60,396 nucleotides of DNA from Pseudomonadota bacterium (lineage in GTDB: Bacteria > Pseudomonadota > Gammaproteobacteria > Burkholderiales > Sulfuriferulaceae), in assembly GCA_021790515.1 (NCBI GenBank), contig JAJYHV010000016.1, positions 1-60,396 of the forward strand, given 5' to 3'. Positions 1 to 8,460 of the stretch are shown here, piece by piece; within the stretch, counting starts at the first letter, position 1; each line of letters starts with the position of its first letter. Below the pieces are notes generated by a model that was given only the letters and a program-made list of their open reading frames with translations, ran no database searches and was not told the origin of the DNA. The translations under genes and the position numbers were made by a program.

Positions 1-111
1 ATTCCAGAAAAAACGTCCGTTGCTTCTGTTTGCTTTTAGCTCCCACAATCCGCTCGCTTCCGCTCGCGCATCGTGTGGCGCAACAAATGCACACTCTTAT
101 CAGTCTTCATG

Positions 112-123
112 TTGTTAAAGAAC
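112..123 (-). promoter_or_regulatory. boxA-like rRNA antitermination site
   Basis: On the minus strand this reads GTTCTTTAACAA, close to the bacterial boxA core (CTTTAACA). It starts three bases after the encoded CCA of tRNA-fMet. The following bases read GACTGATAAGAGTGTGCATT, which resembles the stretch after boxA in betaproteobacterial and enterobacterial 16S leaders. I infer that an rRNA operon continues leftwards beyond base 1; no 16S sequence is visible in the window. Confidence 0.6.
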
Positions 124-125
124 GT

Positions 126-202
126 TGGTTGCGGGGACAGGATTTGAACCTGTGACCTTCGGGTTATGAGCCCGACGAGCTGCCAGACTGCTCCACCCCG
201 CG
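126..202 (-). tRNA. initiator tRNA-Met (fMet, anticodon CAT)
   Basis: The minus strand folds as a 77-nt tRNA with the CCA end encoded. Initiator features are visible: the first base C faces A at position 72, so the acceptor end is unpaired, and the anticodon stem carries three consecutive G-C pairs around the loop CTCATAA. The T-loop reads GGTTCAAATCC. It is very close to the E. coli initiator tRNA. It is transcribed from the strong promoter at 328-356 and is followed at once by a boxA-like site, so it probably leads an rRNA operon. Confidence 0.97.
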
Positions 203-327
203 CCCGGTTGCTGTCAATCGAATCATTGGTCTGATGAGCCGCTTTGCGACCCGATCTCACCGTTGTTTTTACAACTGATTTTTTTGCCAGCCTCTAACGC
301 TTTTTTCTCAAAGCGTCGAGAGATGGG

Positions 328-356
328 ACTATAGCAAGGCTTGAATTTTTTGTCAA
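328..356 (-). promoter_or_regulatory. sigma70 promoter for tRNA-fMet / rRNA leader
   Basis: The minus strand shows TTGACA (351-356), a 17-bp spacer, then TATAGT (328-333). This is a near-consensus promoter as expected for stable RNA. The leader between it and the tRNA contains two small hairpins, one with CGCTTT/AAAGCG arms near 299-315 and one with GTTGT/ACAAC arms at about 263-276. Transcription would run through tRNA-fMet towards base 1. Confidence 0.8.
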
Positions 357-398
357 ACAAAAAATGGAGTTTTCGCGCTTTCATTCCAACGCCACCAT

Positions 399-434
399 GC
401 AATCAGCAACGCAATCAGCAGCGCAATCAGCAGC
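399..434. repeat. 12-bp tandem repeat, three units
   Basis: Three consecutive copies of GCAATCAGCARC lie between the stop codon of the desaturase-like gene and the tRNA promoter. No function is evident. It is a simple low-copy tandem repeat. Confidence 0.8.
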
Positions 435-441
435 CATGCGG

Positions 442-1281
442 TCATGCCGTCACCAATGGGGCAACCAGCGATTTACGATAACGATTGAGGTCTTTGGTGC
501 TTTCAATCGGTACGCCAAACAGATTGGCGAGTTTGGTCAACACGGTATTGATGACTTTGTTTTCCCACGTCCGATCAAAATGAATCTGCTCATCCAGCCA
601 ACGTTCCAACCACGCCGGATCAGGCAGACGACTTTGCACCGTATCGTTGGGAAACAACGATTCATTGACGTGCAGATTGGTCGGGTGCAACGCTTGACTG
701 CTGCGCGCCGAACTGGTCATCAAAACGCCCACCTTGGCAAAGGATGCCCGGGCGGAGACGCCGATCCGGTCGATGGCGCGCTGCATATATTTGAAATATA
801 TGCCGCCATGCCGCGCCTCGTCGCCGGACAAGAGCCCATAAATCTGTTTGATGACCGGCTCTGTGTGCCACTGCCCCGCACAACGGTACCATTGCGTCAG
901 CCGCATCTCGCCACAAAAATGCAGCATCAGGGTATCCATGGGTGGCGCCGGGTCAAACTCAAAACGTACGGCATGCAACTCTTCTTCCGTTGGCACCATC
1001 TCTGGCCGGAACCTACGCAGATATTCCATCAAAACCAGCGCGTGCTTCTGTTCCTCGTAAAACCAGACCGACATGAATGCCGAAAAATCGCTATCCTCGC
1101 GAAAATCGCGCAAGAACATCTCCGTGGCTGGCAATGCAGCCCATTCCGTGATGGCATTCATTTTAATCGTGATTGCCTGCTCATCGGTCAGCAATTCGGG
1201 CACAAAGCTATCCCACGACACGTCTTTCGCCATTTCCCACCGCACCCGCTCCAGACTGGCAAACGCTTCCGGATAAATCAT
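442..1281 (-). CDS. ferritin-like di-iron protein, acyl-ACP desaturase-like
   Basis: A 279-residue soluble helical protein with the ligand pattern of the di-iron ferritin-like superfamily: E46, then EEQKH (E77, H80), then E125, then DEARH (E155, H158). This arrangement matches acyl-ACP desaturases and related bacterial oxygenases, which use iron and O2 to introduce double bonds or hydroxyl groups into acyl chains. I place the start at 1281 because AGGGAG lies seven bases upstream and the protein then begins MIYPEAF; an in-frame ATG further up (1326) lacks such a site. The substrate is not known from the sequence. It is a single gene, divergent from the next one across about 260 bp. Assignment to the desaturase family is by motif only. 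Confidence 0.7.
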   Translation of the reverse strand: MIYPEAFASLERVRWEMAKDVSWDSFVPELLTDEQAITIKMNAITEWAALPATEMFLRDFREDSDFSAFMSVWFYEEQKHALVLMEYLRRFRPEMVPTEEELHAVRFEFDPAPPMDTLMLHFCGEMRLTQWYRCAGQWHTEPVIKQIYGLLSGDEARHGGIYFKYMQRAIDRIGVSARASFAKVGVLMTSSARSSQALHPTNLHVNESLFPNDTVQSRLPDPAWLERWLDEQIHFDRTWENKVINTVLTKLANLFGVPIESTKDLNRYRKSLVAPLVTA

Positions 1282-1544
1282 GCGTGACTCCCTTTTGCAA
1301 AATCCTTCACTCAAAAACCCGGCCACCCGCTATCAGCGAAATGACAGAATCTGTGATTCTAGCATCAATTCTTTTCCATCGCATGCAATCACAAGCAGAT
1401 ACCAAAAAATCCGGAATATCGAATAAAAAATATTTTTTATCATCAATCTTTCATCAAACAGCAATACATTTGTCACGTGATTTTTGTACGCTGAACCATG
1501 AATCAACCGTAATCACCATCAATTATTATTTCGGGAGGAAGAAA

Positions 1545-2090
1545 ATGCACGAATGCCCTGCTCATGTGCGCAGCAAACTGGATTTGATCAACGCCCGCAG
1601 TTATTTTTTTGATCAGCTATTGCGGGCATTAAAATCAGCACCCACCACGACGGAAGCACTGTTTGGCTACGACGCTGATTTTGTTGCACCCCGTTTGCTG
1701 TCCATGGACGCGGAATTCGGCTCCCTGATCATTCAGGTGACGCCAAATTTCATGGGTGAAGGGGATGAAAGCCAATATTATTATTCCATCTGCGCCATGG
1801 GCGACATCTTGCGTATTGGCATTTTCATGCCGATTTCCCGCATTCTCACCGCGCCGATTCACGGCGAGGGGCGTGAACAGTTGATCCAGACCTGGAATGG
1901 CGTACCATTCAGCATGCATGACCGCGGCTTGGGTGTTCTGTACGAGTGGACCTTTTCCGATTTCGACACCAGTGACTGGCGCTGCGCCGAAAAATATATT
2001 TTGGGCATGCGCCGCCTGCATTTGCGTTTTTTGAGCCTGGTGCACGATACCGTGCACGAATTGATTCGCCCGACGCTGTTGCACAATTGA
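1545..2090 (+). CDS. conserved hypothetical protein
   Basis: A 181-residue soluble protein starting at an ATG preceded by GGGAGGAAG. I recognise no family. It is rich in aromatic and acidic residues, has no signal peptide or membrane segment, and has a C-terminal helix-rich stretch around residues 150-178. The open frame extends upstream to 1173, but that part runs antisense through the desaturase-like gene and is not likely coding. It stands alone, followed by about 65 bp and then the ahcY promoter. Confidence 0.6.
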   Translation: MHECPAHVRSKLDLINARSYFFDQLLRALKSAPTTTEALFGYDADFVAPRLLSMDAEFGSLIIQVTPNFMGEGDESQYYYSICAMGDILRIGIFMPISRILTAPIHGEGREQLIQTWNGVPFSMHDRGLGVLYEWTFSDFDTSDWRCAEKYILGMRRLHLRFLSLVHDTVHELIRPTLLHN

Positions 2091-2154
2091 CACCGCCCGA
2101 CCACACCGCCCGGCTACACCCGACCGTTTGTGTGAAATTTTGCATCCGCATGGC

Positions 2155-2184
2155 TTGACGGGCACGAGTGCTGCTCACTACAAT
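2155..2184 (+). promoter_or_regulatory. promoter of the SAH riboswitch-ahcY-metF unit
   Basis: TTGACG at 2155-2160 and TACAAT at 2179-2184, separated by 18 bp. The predicted start lies about 10-15 bases before the first riboswitch stem. Spacing and sequence fit a housekeeping sigma70 promoter. Confidence 0.75.
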
Positions 2185-2203
2185 GCTGGTTGCACCAAAA
2201 AAT

Positions 2204-2262
2204 CCCGAGGAGCGCTGCGACGGATCTCCGCCAGGCTTGGGTAATGTGACACAACTGCGCTC
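2204..2262 (+). promoter_or_regulatory. S-adenosylhomocysteine (SAH) riboswitch
   Basis: The leader carries the SAH-riboswitch core. CCCGAG (2204-2209) pairs with CTTGGG (2236-2241) as P1. GAGCGC (2210-2215) can pair with GCGCTC (2257-2262) as the pseudoknot helix, and a short hairpin (GGA/TCC arms) lies between. The conserved CCGAGGAGCGCTGCGAC and GCCAGGCTT strings are present. In known members SAH binding switches on the downstream SAH-clearing genes; here the next gene is ahcY, then metF. The expression platform appears to be the segment before the AAGGAG site at 2289-2294. Confidence 0.93.
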
Positions 2263-2301
2263 GCCTTGTCGTTGATTTGCACGTTGCCAAGGAGAGCACA
2301 C

Positions 2302-3717
2302 ATGAACGCAAAAACCCACTCAAACCCTCACGATTACATTGTTGCTGACATGGCGCTTGCCGGTTGGGGTCGCCGGGAGCTGGCGATTGCCGAAACGGAA
2401 ATGCCCGGCTTGATGGCGATTCGGGAAGAGTTTTCTGTCACTCGCCCGTTACAGGGTGCCCGTATCAGCGGCAGTCTGCACATGACCATTCAAACTGGCG
2501 TGCTAATCGAAACCTTGCAGGCACTGGGCGCGCAGGTACGCTGGGCATCGTGCAACATTTTCTCGACACAAGATCATGCTGCTGCCGCCATTGCCGCCAC
2601 GGGCACTCCGGTATTTGCCGTCAAAGGCGAATCAATGGAAGAATACTGGAACTACACGCATCGTATTTTTGAATGGACGGATGGCGGATTTTCCAACATG
2701 ATTCTGGATGACGGTGGTGACGCCACCTTGTTGCTGCACTTGGGCGCCCGTGCAGAATCCAACCCGGCTGTTCTCGACAACCCGGGCAGCGAAGAAGAAA
2801 AAGTGCTGTTTGCCGCCATTCGCGCCAAACTTGCCAGCTCGCCCAACTGGTATTCGACCCGGCTGACGCACATTCGCGGCGTGACCGAAGAAACGACCAC
2901 TGGCGTTCATCGCTTGTACCAGATGCACGAGCGCGGTGAGCTGCGCGTACCCGGTATCAATGTCAATGATTCCGTCACCAAATCCAAATTTGACAATCTG
3001 TATGGTTGCCGTGAATCATTGGTCGATGGCATCAAACGTGCGACAGATGTGATGATAGCGGGAAAGATTGCCGTGGTGGCTGGCTATGGTGATGTGGGCA
3101 AAGGCTCGGCACAGGCATTGCGCGCCTTGTCCGCCCAGGTCTGGATCACGGAAATCGACCCCATATGCGCGTTGCAGGCCGCGATGGAAGGCTATCGTGT
3201 CGTCACCATGGACGAAGCGGCCGACAAGGCGGATATTTTTGTCACGGCGACAGGCAATTTCCACGTCATCACCCACGAACACATGAAACGCATGAAAAAC
3301 CAGGCCATTGTGTGCAACATTGGTCACTTTGACAATGAAATCGATGTCGCCAGCCTGGAACAATATCCATGGGAAGAAATCAAGCCGCAGGTTGATCACA
3401 TCATTTTTCCGGACGGGAAACGCATTATTCTGCTCGCCAAGGGGCGGTTGGTGAATCTGGGCTGCGCAACCGGCCACCCTTCTTATGTCATGAGCTCTTC
3501 TTTTGCCAACCAGACGCTGGCGCAAATCGAACTCTTTACCAGACCACATGATTATCCGGTTGGCGTATATACCTTGCCCAAGCATCTGGACGAGAAAGTG
3601 GCCCGTCTGCAACTCAAGACCCTGAACGTCCAATTGACGGAACTGACGGATCAACAAGCGGCCTATCTGGGCGTCAACAAGCAAGGGCCCTTCAAATCGG
3701 CCCATTACCGCTACTGA
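2302..3717 (+). CDS. ahcY: S-adenosylhomocysteine hydrolase
   Basis: Adenosylhomocysteinase (471 residues) splits SAH reversibly into adenosine and homocysteine in the cytosol, relieving product inhibition of methyltransferases and feeding the methionine cycle. The NAD-binding glycine motif GYGDVGKG lies near residue 260. The protein ends KSAHYRY, matching the conserved C-terminal HYRY that contributes to the neighbouring subunit's cofactor site. The length fits the long bacterial form, which carries an insert. The start at 2302 follows AAGGAG with seven-base spacing; the upstream in-frame ATG at 2266 lies in the riboswitch region. metF follows after 12 bases. Control by the SAH riboswitch is strongly supported. 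Confidence 0.97.
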   Translation: MNAKTHSNPHDYIVADMALAGWGRRELAIAETEMPGLMAIREEFSVTRPLQGARISGSLHMTIQTGVLIETLQALGAQVRWASCNIFSTQDHAAAAIAATGTPVFAVKGESMEEYWNYTHRIFEWTDGGFSNMILDDGGDATLLLHLGARAESNPAVLDNPGSEEEKVLFAAIRAKLASSPNWYSTRLTHIRGVTEETTTGVHRLYQMHERGELRVPGINVNDSVTKSKFDNLYGCRESLVDGIKRATDVMIAGKIAVVAGYGDVGKGSAQALRALSAQVWITEIDPICALQAAMEGYRVVTMDEAADKADIFVTATGNFHVITHEHMKRMKNQAIVCNIGHFDNEIDVASLEQYPWEEIKPQVDHIIFPDGKRIILLAKGRLVNLGCATGHPSYVMSSSFANQTLAQIELFTRPHDYPVGVYTLPKHLDEKVARLQLKTLNVQLTELTDQQAAYLGVNKQGPFKSAHYRY

Positions 3718-3729
3718 ACGGAGAACCGC

Positions 3730-4560
3730 ATGCTCCCTCGCCTGGTCAGCTTTGAATTTTTTCCGCCCAAAACGCCTGAGGGTTTTGACAAATTGCGCAC
3801 AGTACGCGAGCGCCTCGCGCAATTCAACCCCCGTTTCTTTTCCGTGACTTATGGCGCGGGAGGCTCCACACGCGAAACCTCGCTTGCCACGGTACTTGAC
3901 ATTCGGGCGGCAGGCATGGCAGTCGCCCCGCACCTGTCATGCATCGGCGCCACCCGAGACAGCATCGCCAGCCTGCTGGCGGAGTATCGCCAGCACAACA
4001 TTCGCCACATCATTGCCTTGCGCGGCGACCTGCCCTCCGGCATGGCCGGCAGTGGCGAATTTCGCTATGCCAGCGATCTGGTCGAATTCATCCGGCAACA
4101 AACTGGAGACTGGTTTACCATCGAAGTTGCCGCTTACCCGGAAACCCATCCACAGGCACGAGACGCCAAGGAAGATTTACAACACTTCAAAACCAAGGTT
4201 GAAGCAGGTGCCGATACAGCCATCACCCAGTATTTTTTCAATGCTGATGCCTATTTTGCCTTTGTGGACGAGTGCCTGCACCACGGCATTCACGTTCCGG
4301 TCATCCCCGGTATCATGCCCATCACCAACTATGCACAATTGGCGCGTTTTTCCGATGCCTGCGGCGCAGAAATCCCGCGCTGGATCCGCAAACGGTTGGA
4401 GTCTTACCATGACGACATCGCCTCCATTCGTGCCTTCGGGCTCGATGTCGTCACTGCCTTGTGTGAACACTTGCTGCAACGCGGCGCGCCCGGACTGCAT
4501 TTCTATACCATGAATCAGGCAGAACCAACCGAAGCCATCTGGCACAGACTGCACGGTTGA
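3730..4560 (+). CDS. metF: 5,10-methylenetetrahydrofolate reductase
   Basis: A 276-residue FAD-dependent reductase that makes 5-methyl-THF, the methyl donor for methionine synthase. N-terminal SFEFFPPKT (residues 7-15) carries the conserved glutamate. HIIALRGDLP and the stretch EVAAYPETHP are family hallmarks, and the length is typical of bacterial MetF. It lies 12 bases after ahcY with its own GGAG site, so homocysteine made by AhcY and methyl-THF made by MetF are supplied together. It is probably under the same SAH riboswitch. The short spacer after it contains a direct repeat of AACTCATTCGCAAT around 4579-4608, running into the end of the next, convergent gene. Confidence 0.97.
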   Translation: MLPRLVSFEFFPPKTPEGFDKLRTVRERLAQFNPRFFSVTYGAGGSTRETSLATVLDIRAAGMAVAPHLSCIGATRDSIASLLAEYRQHNIRHIIALRGDLPSGMAGSGEFRYASDLVEFIRQQTGDWFTIEVAAYPETHPQARDAKEDLQHFKTKVEAGADTAITQYFFNADAYFAFVDECLHHGIHVPVIPGIMPITNYAQLARFSDACGAEIPRWIRKRLESYHDDIASIRAFGLDVVTALCEHLLQRGAPGLHFYTMNQAEPTEAIWHRLHG

Positions 4561-4596
4561 AATTCGCTGTATCCGACAAACTCATTCGCAATAAAC

Positions 4597-5691
4597 TCAT
4601 TCGCAATGCAACCCGTTGTCACCCTCTGACAAATGGTGGTCGCCTTCCTGCCAGCAATGCCAGAAACTGGCAGACTTGTCGCGCAATTCCTTGACCATAT
4701 ACAGAGCTTTATCCGCATGTTTTAACAGGCAGTCCGGGTCAGCCGGATCTTGCGGATAACGCGTCAGCCCCATGCTCATGCCCACGCTGACTGTTTTTCC
4801 GCCCGGCAATACGTAGGGCTGCGCCACGACATGATGAATCCGCTCCAGCGCTGTTTCCATCTGCGCACTGGAAGTGACGTTTTCCAACACCAGCACAAAT
4901 TCGTCCCCGCCCAAACGCGCCACCATATCCGACGCCCGCACCACCAACTTCAGACGATAGGCCAACTCCATCAATACCGTGTCGCCCATGGCATGCCCAT
5001 AAGTATCATTAATGGGTTTGAAATCGTCCAGATCCATCAAACACACAACCAGAGGCGCTGACTGCCGGCGCGAGCGCTCTACTGCTGCTGCCAGATAAGC
5101 CATCAACGCCCGACGGTTCGGCAAACCGGTCAGCGTATCCCGATTTGCTTGCTGTTTCCACGCATCAATCATCGCCTGGCGCGCCAATCCCGCCTGCAAA
5201 AAATCCGCATAGAGCGCAATCATCTCTTGCTGGGCGACTGTGGGCGCCCGTTCGGGTTTGGTCTTGAACCAACTGATGGCCAGCGCCGCCTGCGGCCCTT
5301 CGCCATCACCCTGCTGCACCGGAACGACCAGATTGGCCTGCAAACCATATTCCACAAATGTTTTCATCGCATTTGGGCTGGCCGCATAATCCGGCGTGAA
5401 AATCATTCGCTCTTCGCGTAACGCGGCCCCCACCGTGCCACTTTCCGGGCTAAAGCGAAACGCGCGCATATCGCGCTGAAAAATGTCTGGCGAGCCGTAA
5501 AAAAAACGGTACTGCATCATGCCATCGGCATCCTGCACAATCAGCGCTGCGGCATCCGCACCCAACAACTGGGCAGAATCCACTGCCACTGCCTGAAAAA
5601 ACCCCTCAAAATCGCTACCGGCCAAACGAACAATGCGTCGCATATCAGCGATTGCCACGCAACCGTCTTCCACAGAACGATTCACTGCCAT
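4597..5691 (-). CDS. GAF-GGDEF diguanylate cyclase
   Basis: A 364-residue soluble signalling protein. Residues about 20-175 look like a GAF sensory domain. From DTLTGLPNRRAL (185-196) onwards it is a GGDEF domain with an intact GGDEF motif (261-265), so synthesis of c-di-GMP from two GTP is expected. RASD (252-255) sits five residues upstream, matching the RxxD product-inhibition I-site. No membrane segment is seen, so it should sense a cytosolic ligand. The ATG at 5691 follows GGAG. It is convergent with metF. Two exact TTTACGCAAA repeats lie 90-110 bp upstream of its start. Confidence 0.92.
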   Translation of the reverse strand: MAVNRSVEDGCVAIADMRRIVRLAGSDFEGFFQAVAVDSAQLLGADAAALIVQDADGMMQYRFFYGSPDIFQRDMRAFRFSPESGTVGAALREERMIFTPDYAASPNAMKTFVEYGLQANLVVPVQQGDGEGPQAALAISWFKTKPERAPTVAQQEMIALYADFLQAGLARQAMIDAWKQQANRDTLTGLPNRRALMAYLAAAVERSRRQSAPLVVCLMDLDDFKPINDTYGHAMGDTVLMELAYRLKLVVRASDMVARLGGDEFVLVLENVTSSAQMETALERIHHVVAQPYVLPGGKTVSVGMSMGLTRYPQDPADPDCLLKHADKALYMVKELRDKSASFWHCWQEGDHHLSEGDNGLHCE

Positions 5692-5780
5692 GATTTACTC
5701 CACAAGTTATACCGCCCCATCCACACACATGTCTTCATTACGTCGGTATCTTGCTGTTGTGACGACGATTTGGTAATGAT

Positions 5781-5800
5781 TTTACGCAAATTTACGCAAA
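5781..5800. repeat. tandem pair of 10-bp repeats upstream of the GGDEF gene
   Basis: TTTACGCAAA occurs twice back to back, flanked by AATGA on the left and TCATT on the right, which makes an imperfect palindrome. It lies between the GGDEF gene start and the stop of ylqF. It could be an operator or part of a terminator for ylqF; neither is established. Confidence 0.5.
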
Positions 5801-5832
5801 AGTCATTATCCGGAAAATTTCTGTTTTACCGA

Positions 5833-6744
5833 CTACTCCTGGGCATCCTGCTCCGACAGCACCTCATCGACAACACGCATCGACTGCGCCGCTGCTGCTC
5901 GCGCAGCACGGCTCAGCGGCGTTTCCAGGCTGACTCGACCCAATGCGCCACTGCGATAATCCTGCAATAGCGTAAAAGCCGCTTTATCCCGATCCGGCTC
6001 TCCCCCTTTACTGCGATAACCGCGCACATTGGCAATGACATCAATCAAGCCGACCGCATCCGTCGACGCTGCCGCGACCCCATAACGACGAATCAACGCG
6101 TCCGGATAAACCTGCAACAAATACCGCGCCAGAAACGTCGCTACTTCTTCATCGATAATGGCATTGCGGCCAATGGCGTGACTCGCCGCCAGCATCAGCC
6201 CATCTTCTGGCCAGTCGATGCGTGGCCACATCAACCCCGGCGTATCGACCAGCACCATGCTGTCATTCAATTCCAGCCGCTGCTGACTTTTTGTGACCGC
6301 GGGCTCATCGCCCACCGCCGCCACCCGCCGCCTGAGCAACGCGTTCATTAATGTGGATTTGCCTACATTAGGTATCCCCATGATCATCATGCGCAAGGGT
6401 TTGACCGGCGTACCACGATAAGGTGCCAGCGGTAAACACAGCTTCGGCAACCGCGCCACATCGGCCAGGCGTTTGGACGACAATGCCACGGCAGATACAC
6501 CTGAGAGCCCGGCATACCAATCCAACCAGGCACGCGTCGCCTGCGGGTCGGCCAAATCTGCCTTATTGAGCACTTTCAAACAGGGACGCTGCCGCTCCCG
6601 CCGCAATGACTCAATCAAGGGATTGGTGCTGGCTTCCGGCAGGCGGGCATCCACCACTTCAATCACCACGTCCGTTTGCGCCATGGTCTCAGCCGCTTTC
6701 TTGCGTGCAGCGGCCATGTGGCCCGGGAACCATTGTATCGCCAT
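5833..6744 (-). CDS. ylqF: ribosome biogenesis GTPase YlqF/RbgA
   Basis: A circularly permuted GTPase of 303 residues. The G4 motif NKAD (60-63) comes before the G1 loop GIPNVGKST (123-131) and G3 DTPG (167-170). Members act in late assembly of the 50S ribosomal subunit. I chose the ATG at 6744 because the product then begins MAIQWFPGHM, the usual family start; the ATG four codons upstream (6756) is possible and neither has a clear ribosome site. It is divergent from the FAD oxidoreductase gene. Confidence 0.9.
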   Translation of the reverse strand: MAIQWFPGHMAAARKKAAETMAQTDVVIEVVDARLPEASTNPLIESLRRERQRPCLKVLNKADLADPQATRAWLDWYAGLSGVSAVALSSKRLADVARLPKLCLPLAPYRGTPVKPLRMMIMGIPNVGKSTLMNALLRRRVAAVGDEPAVTKSQQRLELNDSMVLVDTPGLMWPRIDWPEDGLMLAASHAIGRNAIIDEEVATFLARYLLQVYPDALIRRYGVAAASTDAVGLIDVIANVRGYRSKGGEPDRDKAAFTLLQDYRSGALGRVSLETPLSRAARAAAAQSMRVVDEVLSEQDAQE

Positions 6745-6834
6745 GTTGGATACCATTTATTCAAAACGGACATTTTACGCCAAAACCGCCCAACAACCGG
6801 TAAAATGCTGGTTTTCGTTGTAGCCTGAGCCACC

Positions 6835-8460
6835 ATGTTGCGCATCACCGAAATCAAGTTGCCCATCGACCACGCACCAGATGAGCTGGCAAAAACCATT
6901 TGCCGGCAACTGGGCATTTCCATGGACGACTTGCTCGCCATACATATCGTACGCCGAGGTCATGATGCACGCAAACGCCCACTCATCCAGTTTGTGTACA
7001 CCGTTGACATTGAAATACATCATGAGCAACTGTTATTACGCGCAGGCAAACACCCTCGTATCCAAATCGCGCCAGACACGAGTTACCATTTTGTCGCCAG
7101 ATTCAATCAGGCGCCAACCATACGCCCCGTCATCGTCGGTTTTGGCCCGGCCGGCATGTTTGCTGGTCTGTTGCTGGCGCAAATGGGTTTGCGCCCGCTG
7201 ATTCTGGAACGCGGAAAAGCCGTACGTGAGCGGACACAGGACACCTGGGATTTGTGGCGTCGCCATCATCTGCATCCGGAATCCAATGTACAGTTCGGCG
7301 AAGGTGGCGCAGGAACCTTTTCCGATGGCAAGTTGTACAGTCAAATCAAAGACCCAAAACATTACGGACGCAAAGTCATCGACGAACTCGTCAAGGCTGG
7401 TGCACCACCCGAAATTGCCTATGTCAGCAAACCCCACATTGGCACTTTTCGTCTGGTCGGTATTGTAGAACGTATCCGCCACACAATTGAGCAACTGGGA
7501 GGCGAAATCCGTTTCCAGCAACGGGTAACCGATATCGTACGCGAAGAAGAAAGACTGCGCGCCATCGTGGTCAACGACAACGAAACCATCACTTGTGCTC
7601 ACGCCATTCTTGCCATCGGCCACAGCGCCCGCGACACCTTCGCCATGCTGCACGATCGTGGCGTGTTCATGGAAGCCAAGCCTTTCTCCCTGGGCGTACG
7701 TATCGAACACCCGCAAGGATTAATCAATGCATGCCGCTTGGGCGATGCGGCAGGGCATGCGGAACTGGGTGCTGCAGACTACCGCCTGGTTCACCATGCC
7801 AGTAATGGTCGCACCGTTTACAGCTTTTGCATGTGTCCGGGGGGTACAGTGGTCGCAGCAGCCTCCGAACCTGGCGGGGTCGTCACCAATGGCATGAGCC
7901 AGTATTCGCGCAACGAGCGCAACGCCAATAGTGCATTGGTCATCAATGTCCAACCGGAAACCGACTATCCTGATGGTCCGTTGGCCGGTATCGCCTTCCA
8001 GCGCCATTGGGAACAGCGCGCGTTCATGCTGGGGGGTAGCGATTACAGCGCTCCGGCTCAGCGCGTAGAAGATTTTCTCGCTGCCCGGCCTTCCCGCCAC
8101 ATGGGGGACGTGTTGCCATCCTACCAGCCCGGGGTCACGCCTTGCGATCTGTCTGACACACTGCCCGATTTTGTCGTAGCGGCACTGCGCGAGGCGTTAC
8201 CCGTTTTCGACCGGCAACTGCGCGGATTCGCCCTGCCCGATGCCGTTCTAACCGGTGTAGAAACCCGCACTTCATCGCCCGTCCGACTGCGCCGTCACGA
8301 AGACAGCCTGCAAAGCATCAACACGGCCGGATGTTATCCGGCAGGCGAAGGTGCGGGATACGCCGGTGGAATCCTGTCCGCCGCCATCGACGGCATCCGC
8401 GTTGCGGAAGCCATCGCGCTGAACCTGGCGCAGCATTCAAACACTCACTCTTCCACGTGA
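6835..8460 (+). CDS. NAD(P)/FAD-dependent oxidoreductase, COG2509-like
   Basis: A 541-residue flavoprotein. An N-terminal domain of about 90 residues precedes the dinucleotide-binding motif GFGPAGMFAG (102-111). Further FAD-contact segments include FGEGGAGTFSDGKL and the C-terminal GEGAGYAGGI. This architecture is that of a widespread group of uncharacterised FAD-dependent dehydrogenases (COG2509). The substrate is unknown. Its end overlaps the end of the convergent cheV gene by 16 bp. Confidence 0.85.
   Translation: MLRITEIKLPIDHAPDELAKTICRQLGISMDDLLAIHIVRRGHDARKRPLIQFVYTVDIEIHHEQLLLRAGKHPRIQIAPDTSYHFVARFNQAPTIRPVIVGFGPAGMFAGLLLAQMGLRPLILERGKAVRERTQDTWDLWRRHHLHPESNVQFGEGGAGTFSDGKLYSQIKDPKHYGRKVIDELVKAGAPPEIAYVSKPHIGTFRLVGIVERIRHTIEQLGGEIRFQQRVTDIVREEERLRAIVVNDNETITCAHAILAIGHSARDTFAMLHDRGVFMEAKPFSLGVRIEHPQGLINACRLGDAAGHAELGAADYRLVHHASNGRTVYSFCMCPGGTVVAAASEPGGVVTNGMSQYSRNERNANSALVINVQPETDYPDGPLAGIAFQRHWEQRAFMLGGSDYSAPAQRVEDFLAARPSRHMGDVLPSYQPGVTPCDLSDTLPDFVVAALREALPVFDRQLRGFALPDAVLTGVETRTSSPVRLRRHEDSLQSINTAGCYPAGEGAGYAGGILSAAIDGIRVAEAIALNLAQHSNTHSST

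Noticed and set aside
364-1287. Plus-strand open frame of 307 codons opposite the desaturase-like gene
   Set aside because: The minus-strand protein has a complete di-iron ligand set and a ribosome site; the plus-strand product has none and starts with the 12-bp tandem repeat.
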